Numbered from the stretch's first letter, positions 13,988 through 23,653 are shown. The stretch is 33,053 bases of DNA from an uncultured Brachyspira sp. (GCA_949300355.1 CASGDY010000029.1:1-33053), one strand, 5' to 3'. Notes: generated by a model not told the origin, from the letters alone. Made by a program: numbers and translations.

Positions 13988-15064
13988 TTAATCAGAATAT
14001 GAAGCAAGCATATCTTCTTGTTCTTTTTTAAATAAAGCATCAGTTATTTCTGTAATTTCACCGTCCATAAATCTATCCAATTTATAAAGAGTAACATTTA
14101 TTCTATGATCTGTAACTCTGTTTTGAGGGAAATTATAAGTTCTTATTCTCTCGCTTCTATCACCCGAACCAATCTGCTCTCTTCTTTCTTTAGCTTCTTT
14201 TGCCTTTCTCTCAGCTTCTTCTTTCTCATATATTCTAGCACGAAGAACTTTTAATGCTTTTGCCTTATTTTTATGCTGGCTCTTTTCATCTTGACACTGC
14301 ACAACCAATCCGGTAGGTAAATGCGTAATTCTAACGGCACTATCAGTGGTATTAACAGACTGCCCTCCAGGTCCGCTTGAACGAAATATGTCCACTCTTA
14401 TATCCTCATCTTTTATAACAACATCGCTTTCCATAGCTTCTGGCATAACAGCAACAGTAGAAGCAGATGTATGTATTCTTCCGCCTGATTCTGTAGCAGG
14501 TATTCTCTGTACGCGATGAGTTCCGCTTTCAAATTTCAATGTTCTGTAAGCATCTTTTCCGGATACTGAAAATATAACCTCTTTATATCCTCCAAGCTCT
14601 GTAGGACTAGTGTCTATTATTTCCATTTTTAAATTAGTTCTTTCTATAAAACGGGTGTACATTCTAAATAAATCTCCTACAAATAAAGCAGATTCATCTC
14701 CTCCTGTACCTACTCTAATCTCAACTATAATATTTTTTCCGTCATTTTTATCTTTGGGAAGTAAAAGAAGTCTAAGCCCATTTATTATATCTTCTTTCTT
14801 TTGATTAAGTTCATCTATCTCTAATAATGCCATATCTTTAAGCTCTTTATCAGTATCAGGATTATTAATCATCTCATTAGATTCATCTATTTCTTTTAAT
14901 ACTACTTTTAATTTTTTATATTCTTCTACAACATCTTCTATTTCTGATTTTTTTTTCATCAAATCCTGTATAACTCTATTGTCCTTTATATTGGCATCAT
15001 TAAGTTTTTGTACTATATCTTCATAAGTTTTTTCTACCAATGACAGTTTATCAATTATTGACAT
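13988..15064 (-). CDS. prfA: Peptide chain release factor 1
   Basis: Recognises UAA and UAG in the ribosomal A site and triggers peptide release. The catalytic GGQ loop is in RSSGPGGQSVNTTDSAVRI, and the stop-codon tripeptide P-A-T is in RVQRIPATESGGRIHTS, which identifies RF1 rather than RF2 (SPF). The flanking FRMYTRFIERTNLKMEIID and KNKAKALKVLRARIYEKE are family-typical. I chose the ATG at 15062-15064 (MSIIDKLSLVEKTY), which gives 358 residues and a GGAGTGGA ribosome site; a frame extension of 14 hydrophobic residues has no support. Unlike many bacteria, prmC (the RF methylase) is not next to it. The following genes are a zinc-ribbon unknown and the spiro-SPASM gene. Confidence 0.97.
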   Translation of the reverse strand: MSIIDKLSLVEKTYEDIVQKLNDANIKDNRVIQDLMKKKSEIEDVVEEYKKLKVVLKEIDESNEMINNPDTDKELKDMALLEIDELNQKKEDIINGLRLLLLPKDKNDGKNIIVEIRVGTGGDESALFVGDLFRMYTRFIERTNLKMEIIDTSPTELGGYKEVIFSVSGKDAYRTLKFESGTHRVQRIPATESGGRIHTSASTVAVMPEAMESDVVIKDEDIRVDIFRSSGPGGQSVNTTDSAVRITHLPTGLVVQCQDEKSQHKNKAKALKVLRARIYEKEEAERKAKEAKERREQIGSGDRSERIRTYNFPQNRVTDHRINVTLYKLDRFMDGEITEITDALFKKEQEDMLASYSD

Positions 15065-15123
15065 AAAATAAATTCCACTCCAAAAAATAAGTATAATTAT
15101 ATACAAATAATGATATTTATCAA

Positions 15124-16743
15124 CTATTTACTTACGTTATTGAAATTAGCTTTAAAATCTATATTAATATGTGTATAATTAGAATTAATAGAAGAACCTA
15201 TTATTATACTGTTAGGATAACTCCAAGTCCTTAAAGGTATATTGAAATATCTTAATATATCCTGAGATTTTGCAAGCTGTATAGTAAATATATAATCAGG
15301 ATTAATATTTTTTGATGTCTGAGATTTTATATATGTATCTAAAGATTCCCCGTCATAAACACTGTCTATAATCGTTTCTATAGCCTTTTCATTCTCGCTT
15401 ACAAAATATACTTTATCCACAAAAGTATAATAGAACATATTTCCATTATTTAAATCATAAGAATATATATAATGATTATTGTAATTTCTTTCTTTTTTAA
15501 TGAGATTAGGATATTTTTCTAATAATGCAACTTCTAATTTTGGAAGCAAGGCAGTATCATTTTCTATATTAAAAATCATTACAGGATAAATTAATTCAGA
15601 TCTTTTTGATTCTATATATGCCACAGCCATCTCGCCATACAAATCATTTATAATGCTTCCAAAAGAATAAACATCATTCATCTTTGTAAACAGATTATAT
15701 AATTCAGAAGACAATTTATTATTATGCTCCATTTTCAAATCATTATACATTACAGGATAAAGTCCTGCCAAATATGATTTCAAAGCAAAATACATAACAG
15801 TTCTTTCTTTAGGCAAATAATTTTGTATATCTATTTCCCCTTCTAAACCATAAAGAGAATATCTTTCAGAACCGCCGTACTCATAATCCACAAAAATATC
15901 CATTAATCCATTATCATTATTTATTTTGGCATTTCCATATATTGAATATGCATTATTAAAATATTGTAATGGAGTAAAGAGTAAAGAACCTTCGCATTTA
16001 TTATAATCAAAAAGCTGTTTATTAACATAGAAAGAAATATCCGATTCATATTTATTTTCAACATTCTTAAGCAATCGCACTTCATTAATACTTTCAGCAT
16101 TAGAATTTAAGAAATCAATTAATTTTTTTATATGATTATAATTTTTAGCAACTATTAAAAGCCCTTTATGAAAATTAAAGAACAAATAAGGGCTTCCATT
16201 ATCTAAAGCATATATTCTGCTTCCATTATAATTAATCTTTTTTACCTCATAAGTAATATTATCTATAGTTAAATTTTCAGAATTAAAAAAAGATTTAAAT
16301 ATGAAAGAATTCAATCTTCCTATATCAAATAAATAAAAAATTTCCGAATTATTTAAATTTCCATTATATCCCCAAAAAAGTAAAGCAGCATTTCTTCTTA
16401 ATATAGGTTTAGAAGCCATTTTAACCAAAAAATTATCATTTGTTCTTAATCTGTCAGCAAATGCATCTGCTTTTCTAAGCAAAATAGAAAAATCATACAT
16501 AGATTCATCATGAGATATTCTATAAGCGTATATGGAATCAGAAAATTTGAGTATGCTTTTATCAAGACTTTTAACGCTTACATAAGCAATATTATCTTTA
16601 GGTATTTTAACTTCAGACATATCTTTTTTATGAAGTCCGTAAGGAAAATACCCAAATATAATAAATAAAGAAATTATTACAATTAATATAATAGATAATA
16701 TAAAAAATAACTTAATCTGTCTTTGTCTTTTAATACTTACCAT
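15124..16743 (-). CDS. Membrane-anchored extracytoplasmic protein of unknown function
   Basis: A 539-residue protein. The N-terminus is MVSIKRQRQIK followed by one hydrophobic segment (about 11-31, FFILSIILIVIISLFIIFGYF), so it is anchored in the inner membrane with the large remainder outside. The rest alternates beta-like hydrophobic strands with Tyr, Asn and Ser-rich turns; no catalytic motif is obvious. The pattern IPKDNIAYVSVKSLDK followed by FADRLRTNDNFLVKM vaguely recalls the DUF3352-type periplasmic family, but I cannot confirm that. It is the first gene of the prfA group, behind the terminator at 16818, with AAAGGAAA as ribosome site. Its job is not deducible from context. Confidence 0.7.
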   Translation of the reverse strand: MVSIKRQRQIKLFFILSIILIVIISLFIIFGYFPYGLHKKDMSEVKIPKDNIAYVSVKSLDKSILKFSDSIYAYRISHDESMYDFSILLRKADAFADRLRTNDNFLVKMASKPILRRNAALLFWGYNGNLNNSEIFYLFDIGRLNSFIFKSFFNSENLTIDNITYEVKKINYNGSRIYALDNGSPYLFFNFHKGLLIVAKNYNHIKKLIDFLNSNAESINEVRLLKNVENKYESDISFYVNKQLFDYNKCEGSLLFTPLQYFNNAYSIYGNAKINNDNGLMDIFVDYEYGGSERYSLYGLEGEIDIQNYLPKERTVMYFALKSYLAGLYPVMYNDLKMEHNNKLSSELYNLFTKMNDVYSFGSIINDLYGEMAVAYIESKRSELIYPVMIFNIENDTALLPKLEVALLEKYPNLIKKERNYNNHYIYSYDLNNGNMFYYTFVDKVYFVSENEKAIETIIDSVYDGESLDTYIKSQTSKNINPDYIFTIQLAKSQDILRYFNIPLRTWSYPNSIIIGSSINSNYTHINIDFKANFNNVSK

Positions 16744-16817
16744 AAAAAATTATTTCCTTTTATATTATCCATATTATTTTTTATTTTCGTCAAAATTTAA
16801 AAATGGTTTAACAAAAA

Positions 16818-16846
16818 ACCGATTCAAGTTTATCACCTGAATCGGT
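16818..16846. terminator. Rho-independent terminator of the flavodiiron operon
   Basis: The 9-bp GC-containing stem ACCGATTCA (16818-16826) and TGAATCGGT (16838-16846) is followed on the minus strand by TTTTTTG. It ends the transcript that runs from the CoA-transferase through the flavodiiron protein. Confidence 0.85.
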
Positions 16847-16882
16847 CTTTATTATATAGATTAATAAATAATTATGGTATTA

Positions 16883-18097
16883 TTATTTATTAATAGATTC
16901 AACTATAGCGTCTACTAAAGCATCCATTTCGCCTACGTTAGCAGCTTTCATAGAAGAAGAAACAGAAACTTGAGCATCTAATACTTCGCATTGTTTTAAG
17001 TTGTTTTCAATGAACTCTTGCATTAAAGCACCAGATTTAGGAGCCCAAGAACCATTTTCTATGATAGCAAACTTACGTTTTTGAACGTTAAGAGCTTTCA
17101 TATCATTCAAATAGTCATGCATTGGAGGATAAATATTAAGGTTGTAAGTAACAGAAGCTAATACAACATGGCTTAATTTGAAAGTATCAGAAATCAAGTA
17201 AGAAACATGAGTGCTTGATACATCATGCATAGCTATATTAGTAACGCCTTTTTCAGCTAATTTAGCAGCTAAAACGCCAACCATATTTTCAGTATTACCA
17301 TACATAGAAGCATATACGATTAATACACCTTTTTCTTCAGGCTCATAAGTACTCCATTTGTTGTACTTATCAAGGATATAACCTAAATTGTTTCTCCAAA
17401 CTGGTCCATGTAAAGGACAGAACATTTTAATTTTGTCAATGATTCCGCCAGCTTTTTTAAGTAAGTTTTGTACGTGAGGGCCATATTTACCAACGATGTT
17501 AGTATAATATCTTCTAGCCTCATCTAACCAATCTCTGTCGAAGTTAACTTCGTCATTGAATAATCTTCCGTCTAAAGCGATGAAAGAACCGAAAGCATCA
17601 GCAGAGAATAATACGCCATTAGTAGTATCAAAAGTAACCATAGCTTCTGGCCAGTGTACCATTTGAGCAGCTACGAAAGCAACTTCGTGTTTACCGAATT
17701 TTTTGCTGTCGCCTTCTTTTACTTGTTCTTTTTTGTCTTCAGGAATAGTGAATCCAAACTGATCCATGAACATGAAAGCTTTTTCAGTAGCAATAACTTT
17801 AGTTTCAGGGTGTCTGATTAAAACTTCATCTATAGAAGCAGCATGATCTGGTTCCATGTGGTTAATAACCATATAGTCAAGTTTTTTACCGTTTAAAACA
17901 TATTCTAAGTTGTCTAAGAATTGTCTGCAAACAGCCCAGTCAACTGTATCAAAAAGAACTGTTTTTTCATCTAAAAGAACATAAGAGTTATAAGAAACAC
18001 CTTTAGTTAAAGGGTGTACATTTTCAAATAGAGCCAAGCGATGTTCATTCGCTCCAACCCAATATAAATCTTCAGTAACTTTTCTAACGCAATGCAT
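16883..18097 (-). CDS. Flavodiiron protein (A-type flavoprotein; O2/NO reductase)
   Basis: Cytoplasmic enzyme that reduces O2 to water and/or NO to N2O, usually with electrons from rubredoxin. The metallo-beta-lactamase-like domain (about 1-250) carries the di-iron ligands: INHMEPDHA (H-x-E-x-D-H), AAQMVHWPEAM, SADAFGSF and CPLHGPVW. The flavodoxin domain (about 255-404) has the FMN loop YASMYGNTEN and NGSWAPKSGALM. The ATG at 18095-18097 (MHCVRKVTEDLYW) follows GAGGAGG and gives 404 residues; the longer TTG start overlaps that ribosome site. It lies 40 bp after a fusion protein that ends in a rubredoxin domain, which is its expected electron donor type. It therefore probably protects this anaerobe against oxygen or NO using electrons from acyl-CoA metabolism. 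Confidence 0.95.
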   Translation of the reverse strand: MHCVRKVTEDLYWVGANEHRLALFENVHPLTKGVSYNSYVLLDEKTVLFDTVDWAVCRQFLDNLEYVLNGKKLDYMVINHMEPDHAASIDEVLIRHPETKVIATEKAFMFMDQFGFTIPEDKKEQVKEGDSKKFGKHEVAFVAAQMVHWPEAMVTFDTTNGVLFSADAFGSFIALDGRLFNDEVNFDRDWLDEARRYYTNIVGKYGPHVQNLLKKAGGIIDKIKMFCPLHGPVWRNNLGYILDKYNKWSTYEPEEKGVLIVYASMYGNTENMVGVLAAKLAEKGVTNIAMHDVSSTHVSYLISDTFKLSHVVLASVTYNLNIYPPMHDYLNDMKALNVQKRKFAIIENGSWAPKSGALMQEFIENNLKQCEVLDAQVSVSSSMKAANVGEMDALVDAIVESINK

Positions 18098-18137
18098 TAT
18101 TTTCCTCCTCAAAAATTATTAATAATTAATTTATAAC

Positions 18138-20057
18138 TTAAGCCTTAATGAAGTTAGCTTTTTCTTCACTACATTCAGGACATACCCATTCCTCTGGAAG
18201 AGCTGTAAAGTCTGTACCTGGAGCTATTTCTGATTCAGGGTCACCAATGAATGGATTATACTCATAACCACAACCGCTACATACATAGATTTTAGGTATT
18301 TCGATTGTTTTCTTAGGAGTAATCTTTTTCATCTTCTTATATGGTACTTCTGCAGGTTTCTTAGCGCCAGTATCAAGAGCTTTAGTAAGCAATGGAAGAA
18401 TCTCTTTAACATCTCCAACGATACCATAGTCAGCATTTTTGAAGATTTTAGCAGAACCTTTAACATTGATAGCTACGATGATAGAAGCGTTTTTGATACC
18501 TTTTAAGTGTTGGTTAGCACCTGAAATACCGCAAGCTATGTATAAGTTACCATTGAATTTCTGACCTGACATACCAACATATCTGATAATAGGCAAGTAT
18601 TTCAATTCTTCAGCAACAGGACGAGAACAACCTATAGCAGCACCAGCAGCTTTAGCTAAGTCCTCAACAAGTTTCATATTTTCTTTAGCACCTATACCTT
18701 TACCAGCAGAAACAACTCTTTCAGCATTAACAATAGGAGTATTAATATCAATACCTACAGAGAAGTCGATTCCATCTTTCTTAAGAGCAGCTACTAAAGC
18801 GTCAACTTTATCTTGAGCTGAACCTTCTTTGAAGATGATATTTCTTCTTTCACCAGTAATAGGACCTTTTTTAGCCATAGGACCAGCAGCAGCAACAGGA
18901 GCTTTAGGCATTTTACCAAGTATAGAAGCAGAAATAACAACTTTCTGAATTTCACTTGTACCTTCATAAATAGTACAGATCTTAGCATCACGATAAGCTC
19001 TTTCTACTATATAAGCACCTTTAATATATCCGTTACCGCCATGTATTTGAAGAGCTTGGTTAACAACTTCCAAACCTATTTCAGAAGCATATAATTTAGC
19101 CATAGCAGATTCAGTACCATAAGGTTCATGTCTGTCTTTCATAGCAGCAGCACTGTAGATAAGAAGTCTAGCAGCACGTAATTTAGTAGCCATATCAGCA
19201 AGTTTGAAACCGATAGCTTGCTGCTGAGCAATAGGACGACCGAACTGTATTCTTTCTTTAGAATAAGCAACAGCAGCTTCATAAGCACCTTGAGCGATAC
19301 CTAATGCCTGAGCAGCGATACCTATACGACCGCCGTCAAGAGTCTGCATAGCAATTTTGAATCCTTGTCCTTCTTTACCAAGCAAGTTTTCTTTAGGAAC
19401 TTTAACGTTATCGAAAAGTAACTGAGCTGTAGCAGAAGCACGAATACCTAATTTGTCGTATTTTTCACCAAATTCAAAACCTTCCCAACCTCTTTCAACG
19501 ATGAAAGCACTGATACCTTTAGTTCCGATACCAGGAGTAGTAACAGCAAATACTACATAAGTTTCAGCTTCTATAGAGTTAGTAATGAATATTTTTTCAC
19601 CATTTAATATATAGTGATCGCCTTTTAATTCAGCAGTAGTTTCTGTACCGCCTGCATCAGATCCAGCTTCAGGTTCAGTTAAACCGAAAGCACCTAATTT
19701 TTTACCTTCAGCAAGAGGAACTAAATATTTTTTCTTTTGTTCTTCAGTACCGAAAGCATAGATAGGATAACTGCCTAAAGAACAATGAGCTGATAAAATT
19801 ACGCCCATACTTCCGTCTACCCTTGAAAGCTCTTCTACAGCTATAGCATAAGCAATATTGTCGAATCCTGCTCCGCCGTATTTTGTTTCAAAAGGCAAAC
19901 CCATAATATCTAATCCGCCTTTACCTAATTGTTTTACAGCTTCTGTTGGAAATTTACCTGTTTGATCGTGCTCATGAGCTATTGGAGTTACAACTTCTTC
20001 AGCCCATGCTCTGATTTTAGCACGAAGTTCTTCATGCTTTTCTGTTGTTTTAAACAT
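18138..20057 (-). CDS. Acyl-CoA dehydrogenase / ETF-alpha / rubredoxin fusion
   Basis: A 639-residue three-part protein. Residues 1-380 are a butyryl-CoA-type acyl-CoA dehydrogenase: GAFGLTEPEAGSDAGG for FAD binding, IGIAAQALGIAQGAYEAAVAYS, and IYEGTSEIQ with the catalytic Glu. About 400-575 matches the C-terminal FAD domain of electron-transferring flavoprotein alpha (VVSAGKGIG, RPVAEELKYLP, GMSGQKFNGNLYIACGISGANQHL). The last 50 residues are a rubredoxin with YVCSGCGYEYN and WVCPECSE. The start ATG (20055-20057) follows AGGAG; the TTG six codons upstream is unsupported. No separate ETF genes are in the window. Similar fusions are known to me from fusobacteria and related anaerobes. It likely routes electrons between acyl-CoA, flavin and the adjacent flavodiiron protein. 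Confidence 0.94.
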   Translation of the reverse strand: MFKTTEKHEELRAKIRAWAEEVVTPIAHEHDQTGKFPTEAVKQLGKGGLDIMGLPFETKYGGAGFDNIAYAIAVEELSRVDGSMGVILSAHCSLGSYPIYAFGTEEQKKKYLVPLAEGKKLGAFGLTEPEAGSDAGGTETTAELKGDHYILNGEKIFITNSIEAETYVVFAVTTPGIGTKGISAFIVERGWEGFEFGEKYDKLGIRASATAQLLFDNVKVPKENLLGKEGQGFKIAMQTLDGGRIGIAAQALGIAQGAYEAAVAYSKERIQFGRPIAQQQAIGFKLADMATKLRAARLLIYSAAAMKDRHEPYGTESAMAKLYASEIGLEVVNQALQIHGGNGYIKGAYIVERAYRDAKICTIYEGTSEIQKVVISASILGKMPKAPVAAAGPMAKKGPITGERRNIIFKEGSAQDKVDALVAALKKDGIDFSVGIDINTPIVNAERVVSAGKGIGAKENMKLVEDLAKAAGAAIGCSRPVAEELKYLPIIRYVGMSGQKFNGNLYIACGISGANQHLKGIKNASIIVAINVKGSAKIFKNADYGIVGDVKEILPLLTKALDTGAKKPAEVPYKKMKKITPKKTIEIPKIYVCSGCGYEYNPFIGDPESEIAPGTDFTALPEEWVCPECSEEKANFIKA

Positions 20058-20125
20058 TTGCTTCTCCTTTAACAATATTATTTTATTTAATTAATAGTAT
20101 ATAAAAGTTATTGATATTTTCTCTA

Positions 20126-21469
20126 TTATTTGTTACTTTTTCTCCAAATTTTAGCTTTTTCTGCTTCTTTTATTAATCCATCTCTCAAATCAGGATGTGC
20201 TATGGAGATTAAGGCCTCAGCTCTCTGCCAAGTAGTTAAACCTTTCAAGTTTACTTTACCATACTCTGTTACTACATAATGAGTATTAGCTCTAGTATCT
20301 GTAATTACTGTACCATTAGCAAAACTTGGAACTATTCTTGATTTTAATTGTCCGTCTTTTCCTGTTACAGTTGAAGATAAACATATAAAACTCTTACCGC
20401 CTTTAGATAAATAAGCTCCTAATACAAAGTCTAATTGTCCGCCGGCACCGCTTATGTGCTTGAATCCTGTTGACTCAGCACTTACCTGTCCGAATAAATC
20501 TATTTCTACAGCATTGTTTATTGACATAAAATTGTCTATAGAAGAAATTACTCTTACATCATTAGTGTAATCTACAGGAGCTGATAAACATTCAGGATTA
20601 TTATGTATATAATCATATAATTTCTTAGTACCAGCACCAAATGCATAAGTTTGTCTGCCTCTGTCTATATTCTTTTTAGAACCTGTAATTTTTCCAGCCA
20701 AAGATATATCAACAAAAGCATCAACATACATTTCTGTATGAACACCTAAATCTTTCAAATCAGATTCAGCTATCAATGAACCTACAGCATTAGGCATACC
20801 GCCTATACCTAATTGCAAACAAGCTCCGTTAGGTATTTCTTCTACTATAAGTTTAGCTACTGTTTTATCTACTTCTGTAGCTCCGCCTGCAGGCATTTCT
20901 TTTATAGGAGTATTGCTTCCTTCTACTATCATATCTACCTGATTAATATGTACAGCTTCTCCTCCTATGCTTCCGCCCAAACATCTAGGCATATTTTTAT
21001 TTACTTCTACTATTACACATTTTGCTCTTTCTAGCATAGCCTGCATATGTGAAGAGTTAGGACCGAAATTGAAATAGCCGTTTTCATCCATTTCTGATAC
21101 TTGGAACATAGCTACATCTATTCCTCTTGGCAATTCTCTATAATATCTAGGCATTTCTGAATAACGAATAGGATCATAGAAACAAAAACCTTTATCAACT
21201 GCTTTTCTTTCTAAACCTGACATATGCCATGAATTCCAAGTAATATGTTTTTCAGGATTATCTATCTTAAAAATTTCAGGCTCCCACATTAATATACCGC
21301 CTCTGAAATTAAGATCTGTCAATTCAGGCAATCTTTTTGCTAGAGCTTTATCCAAATCTATTACTGTAGCAGTAACCCATCCGTAGTCAATCCAATCACC
21401 AGATTTTATTACTTTAACCGCTTCATCAGCAGTTGTTAGTTTTTGTTTATATAAGGCTTTGAAATCCAT
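20126..21469 (-). CDS. Acetyl-CoA hydrolase/transferase family CoA-transferase (butyrate or 4-hydroxybutyrate type)
   Basis: A 447-residue CoA-transferase that moves CoA between carboxylates such as butyryl-CoA and acetate, through a glutamyl-CoA intermediate. Family marks are [20 protein letters not shown], the glycine loop [13 protein letters not shown], and [10 protein letters not shown] with the catalytic Glu. [12 protein letters not shown]-like sequence appears as [20 protein letters not shown]. It ends with [21 protein letters not shown]. The start has a perfect GGAGG. It is the first gene of the operon with the acyl-CoA dehydrogenase fusion (51 bp before it) and the flavodiiron gene, which favours butyryl-CoA:acetate transferase. 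The exact substrate is inferred from context. Confidence 0.9.
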   Translation of the reverse strand: MDFKALYKQKLTTADEAVKVIKSGDWIDYGWVTATVIDLDKALAKRLPELTDLNFRGGILMWEPEIFKIDNPEKHITWNSWHMSGLERKAVDKGFCFYDPIRYSEMPRYYRELPRGIDVAMFQVSEMDENGYFNFGPNSSHMQAMLERAKCVIVEVNKNMPRCLGGSIGGEAVHINQVDMIVEGSNTPIKEMPAGGATEVDKTVAKLIVEEIPNGACLQLGIGGMPNAVGSLIAESDLKDLGVHTEMYVDAFVDISLAGKITGSKKNIDRGRQTYAFGAGTKKLYDYIHNNPECLSAPVDYTNDVRVISSIDNFMSINNAVEIDLFGQVSAESTGFKHISGAGGQLDFVLGAYLSKGGKSFICLSSTVTGKDGQLKSRIVPSFANGTVITDTRANTHYVVTEYGKVNLKGLTTWQRAEALISIAHPDLRDGLIKEAEKAKIWRKSNK

Positions 21470-21513
21470 GAAATACCTCCGCTTAATTTTTTATAGTTAT
21501 TTTAATAAACTCT

Positions 21514-21550
21514 AGTATAGTAAAATTAAATTCAATTGTCAACTGAATTT
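21514..21550 (-). promoter_or_regulatory. Strong promoter with overlapping 23-bp palindrome (CoA-transferase operon)
   Basis: On the minus strand there is TTGACA (21537-21542), a 17-nt spacer and TATACT (21514-21519), close to the sigma-70 consensus. The -35 box lies inside a 23-bp dyad, 21528-21550, with arms AAATTCAGTTG and CAATTGAATTT around a single central A (10 of 11 positions pair). A near-perfect palindrome over the -35 box is a good repressor operator candidate. The binding protein is unknown; it does not match the Rex or FNR consensus as I know them. Confidence 0.7.
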
Positions 21551-21911
21551 TCATTTGCAGGTATTTTTTTTAATTTTATTTATAAAATTTTCTTTAGATT
21601 ATTTATAATTTTACAGCATATATAATAAGTCTTTTTTATTGTGAATAAAATAATATTATAATAAAAAATATAAATATAAAAATATTTTTAACGAAAAATA
21701 AAACTACTTATTGTGAAACTGTGTAACTATTTAAATCTTTATATATAATTTTTATGAGAATTGTATAATTCAATGTGAACTAAAAAATACATAATACCCT
21801 AAAGCAACTTAATGTATACCCGGTATTAGTATAAAAGTATAGTTAAAATTATATTATAAATTAATAAACAGAATGTATATCGCTTAAAGATTATTCCAAT
21901 ATTTGATTATA
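21551..21911. other. Divergent intergenic region without a gene
   Basis: About 360 bp of AT-rich DNA between the divergent CoA-transferase and OppA-type promoters. No credible ORF or RNA gene was seen. Two small dyads stand out: GAATT-GTAT-AATTC at 21758-21771 and ATACC-C-GGTAT at 21816-21826, the latter with an extra AATACC at 21793-21798. They could be binding sites for regulators of either direction. Confidence 0.35.
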
Positions 21912-21939
21912 TTGACTTTATATAAAATAAAAATATAAT
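21912..21939 (+). promoter_or_regulatory. Promoter of the first OppA-type gene
   Basis: TTGACT (21912-21917), a 16-nt spacer and a perfect TATAAT (21934-21939) lie 38 bp before the GTG start at 21978. Confidence 0.6.
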
Positions 21940-21977
21940 TATTAATAAATATTAGCATCTTCAATTAGGAGGTATCT

Positions 21978-23600
21978 GTGTACATAAAAAAAATATTCTT
22001 CATTTTTGTATTGCTGATAATACTTTCTTGTAATAATCAAAATCATACTGCAAATTCAGGTAAAGATATAATTATTAATATGGGAAATGAACCTGTAAAA
22101 TTAGATCCCACACTAAACCCAATAGAGGTAACAGGTATATACATATTACATGCCTTTGAAGGCCTCACAAAAATTGATAAAAATAATGATATAAAGCCTG
22201 GAATAGCAGAAAAATGGGATATATCTGAAGATGGAACAACATATACTTTTTATTTAAGAACAAATGCAAAATGGTCTGACGGAAAACCGGTAACAGCTGA
22301 AGATTTTGAATATAGTTGGAAAAGGGCTTTAGACAAGAAAGTCAATGTTCCATATTCAAATATACTTGAAATAATAAAAAATGCTAAAAATATAAATCTT
22401 GGAATTATGGATATTACAAATTTAGGGATAGAAGTTATAAATGAAAATACATTAAAAGTGCAATTGGAAAGGCCGTCTCTATATTTTACCGATTTATTAG
22501 CATCTTCTACTATATTTATGCCATTAAGAAAAGATATAGTAGAAAAGTATGGAAATGATTGGATTTTAAAACCGGAAAATTACATATGCAATGGACAATA
22601 TATACTTAAAGATAGAATAGAAAATGAAAAAATCATATTTGAAAAAAACCCTTTTTATTATGATCAAAATGAAATAGTTGCAGAAAGCCTTACTTTTATA
22701 TCAAGTGCTAATATATTTGATATGACAGAAAAAATAATTAAAAATGAAGTGCATTTTTCTGCCTTAGATCTATCAACTAATGAAATAAAATATCTTAAAG
22801 AAAAAGAATTAATTAGATCAAGCGAACCTATAGGAACAACTTATTTAGAATTAAATATAACAAATAAAGCATTAAATGATAAAAGAGTAAGAGAAGCATT
22901 ATCACTAGCTATAGATAGAAAATATTTAGTTAATAGTATATCTAAAATATCTAAAACATATAAAATCCCTGCTGGAGCATTTATACCAACCGCTATAAAA
23001 GGTATAAACACTTATTTTAGGCAAGAATCATCAAACTTTATAGATATTGATAATTATGAGAAAAATGTAATAAAAGCTAAAGAATTGATGGCTGAGGCCG
23101 GATATCCTAATGGAAAAAATTATCCTACTTTAGAATTAAAAGCATATCCAGGATTACTTTATGAGGTTGGAAAGCATATACAAAAAATGTGGAAGGATAA
23201 TCTCAATATTGATATAAAACTTACAAAAGAAAAATTTGAAGTTACATTAATATATCTTAACCAAAAAAAATATCAAATTGCATTAGTTGGATGGGAGTCA
23301 GATTATTATGATCCTATAAATATGCTTGATATTATGGCTAGTTATGGAAAAATTAATCATTCGGGTTTTTCTAATGCTAAATACGATGAACTTATAACAG
23401 AAGCTAAAACAACATACACAAATAATAATTTAAGAATGGAAAATATGAAACAGGCTGAAGCTATATTATTAGATGAAATGCCTATTATACCTTTATACTA
23501 TATGGGCAATTCATTTATGGTATCAAGTAATTTAAAAGGTCTTGTTTTAAACCCATTTGGAAGACATAGATTCAATTATTGCTATATAGATCCTAAATAA
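21978..23600 (+). CDS. Oligopeptide-binding lipoprotein, OppA family, copy 1
   Basis: Extracytoplasmic solute-binding protein of ABC peptide importers (SBP family 5). The lipobox LIILSC puts the lipidated Cys at residue 18. Family marks include PVKLDPTLNPIEVTG, HAFEGLTKIDKN, YTFYLRTNAKWSDGKPVTAEDFEYSWKRAL and RVREALSLAIDRKYLV. Near the C-terminus MPIIPLYYMGNSFMVSSNLKGL is typical. At 540 residues the length is normal. It starts with GTG, chosen because AGGAGG lies 5 nt before it and the signal peptide begins directly. A second OppA paralogue follows 111 bp later with its own promoter. No permease or ATPase genes are near, so it must share a transporter encoded elsewhere. Confidence 0.93.
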   Translation: MYIKKIFFIFVLLIILSCNNQNHTANSGKDIIINMGNEPVKLDPTLNPIEVTGIYILHAFEGLTKIDKNNDIKPGIAEKWDISEDGTTYTFYLRTNAKWSDGKPVTAEDFEYSWKRALDKKVNVPYSNILEIIKNAKNINLGIMDITNLGIEVINENTLKVQLERPSLYFTDLLASSTIFMPLRKDIVEKYGNDWILKPENYICNGQYILKDRIENEKIIFEKNPFYYDQNEIVAESLTFISSANIFDMTEKIIKNEVHFSALDLSTNEIKYLKEKELIRSSEPIGTTYLELNITNKALNDKRVREALSLAIDRKYLVNSISKISKTYKIPAGAFIPTAIKGINTYFRQESSNFIDIDNYEKNVIKAKELMAEAGYPNGKNYPTLELKAYPGLLYEVGKHIQKMWKDNLNIDIKLTKEKFEVTLIYLNQKKYQIALVGWESDYYDPINMLDIMASYGKINHSGFSNAKYDELITEAKTTYTNNNLRMENMKQAEAILLDEMPIIPLYYMGNSFMVSSNLKGLVLNPFGRHRFNYCYIDPK

Positions 23601-23653
23601 TTAATTATATTTTTAATAAATTTAAAAATCATAAAATAATAGTGTGCATAAAT

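Noticed and set aside
20813-21034. Plus-strand ORF opposite the CoA-transferase
   Set aside because: Low-complexity Tyr/Phe/Ser-rich translation, antisense to a highly conserved gene.
21816-21826. 11-bp palindrome ATACC-C-GGTAT as a defined operator
   Set aside because: Too short and not placed relative to a promoter; noted only within the intergenic entry.
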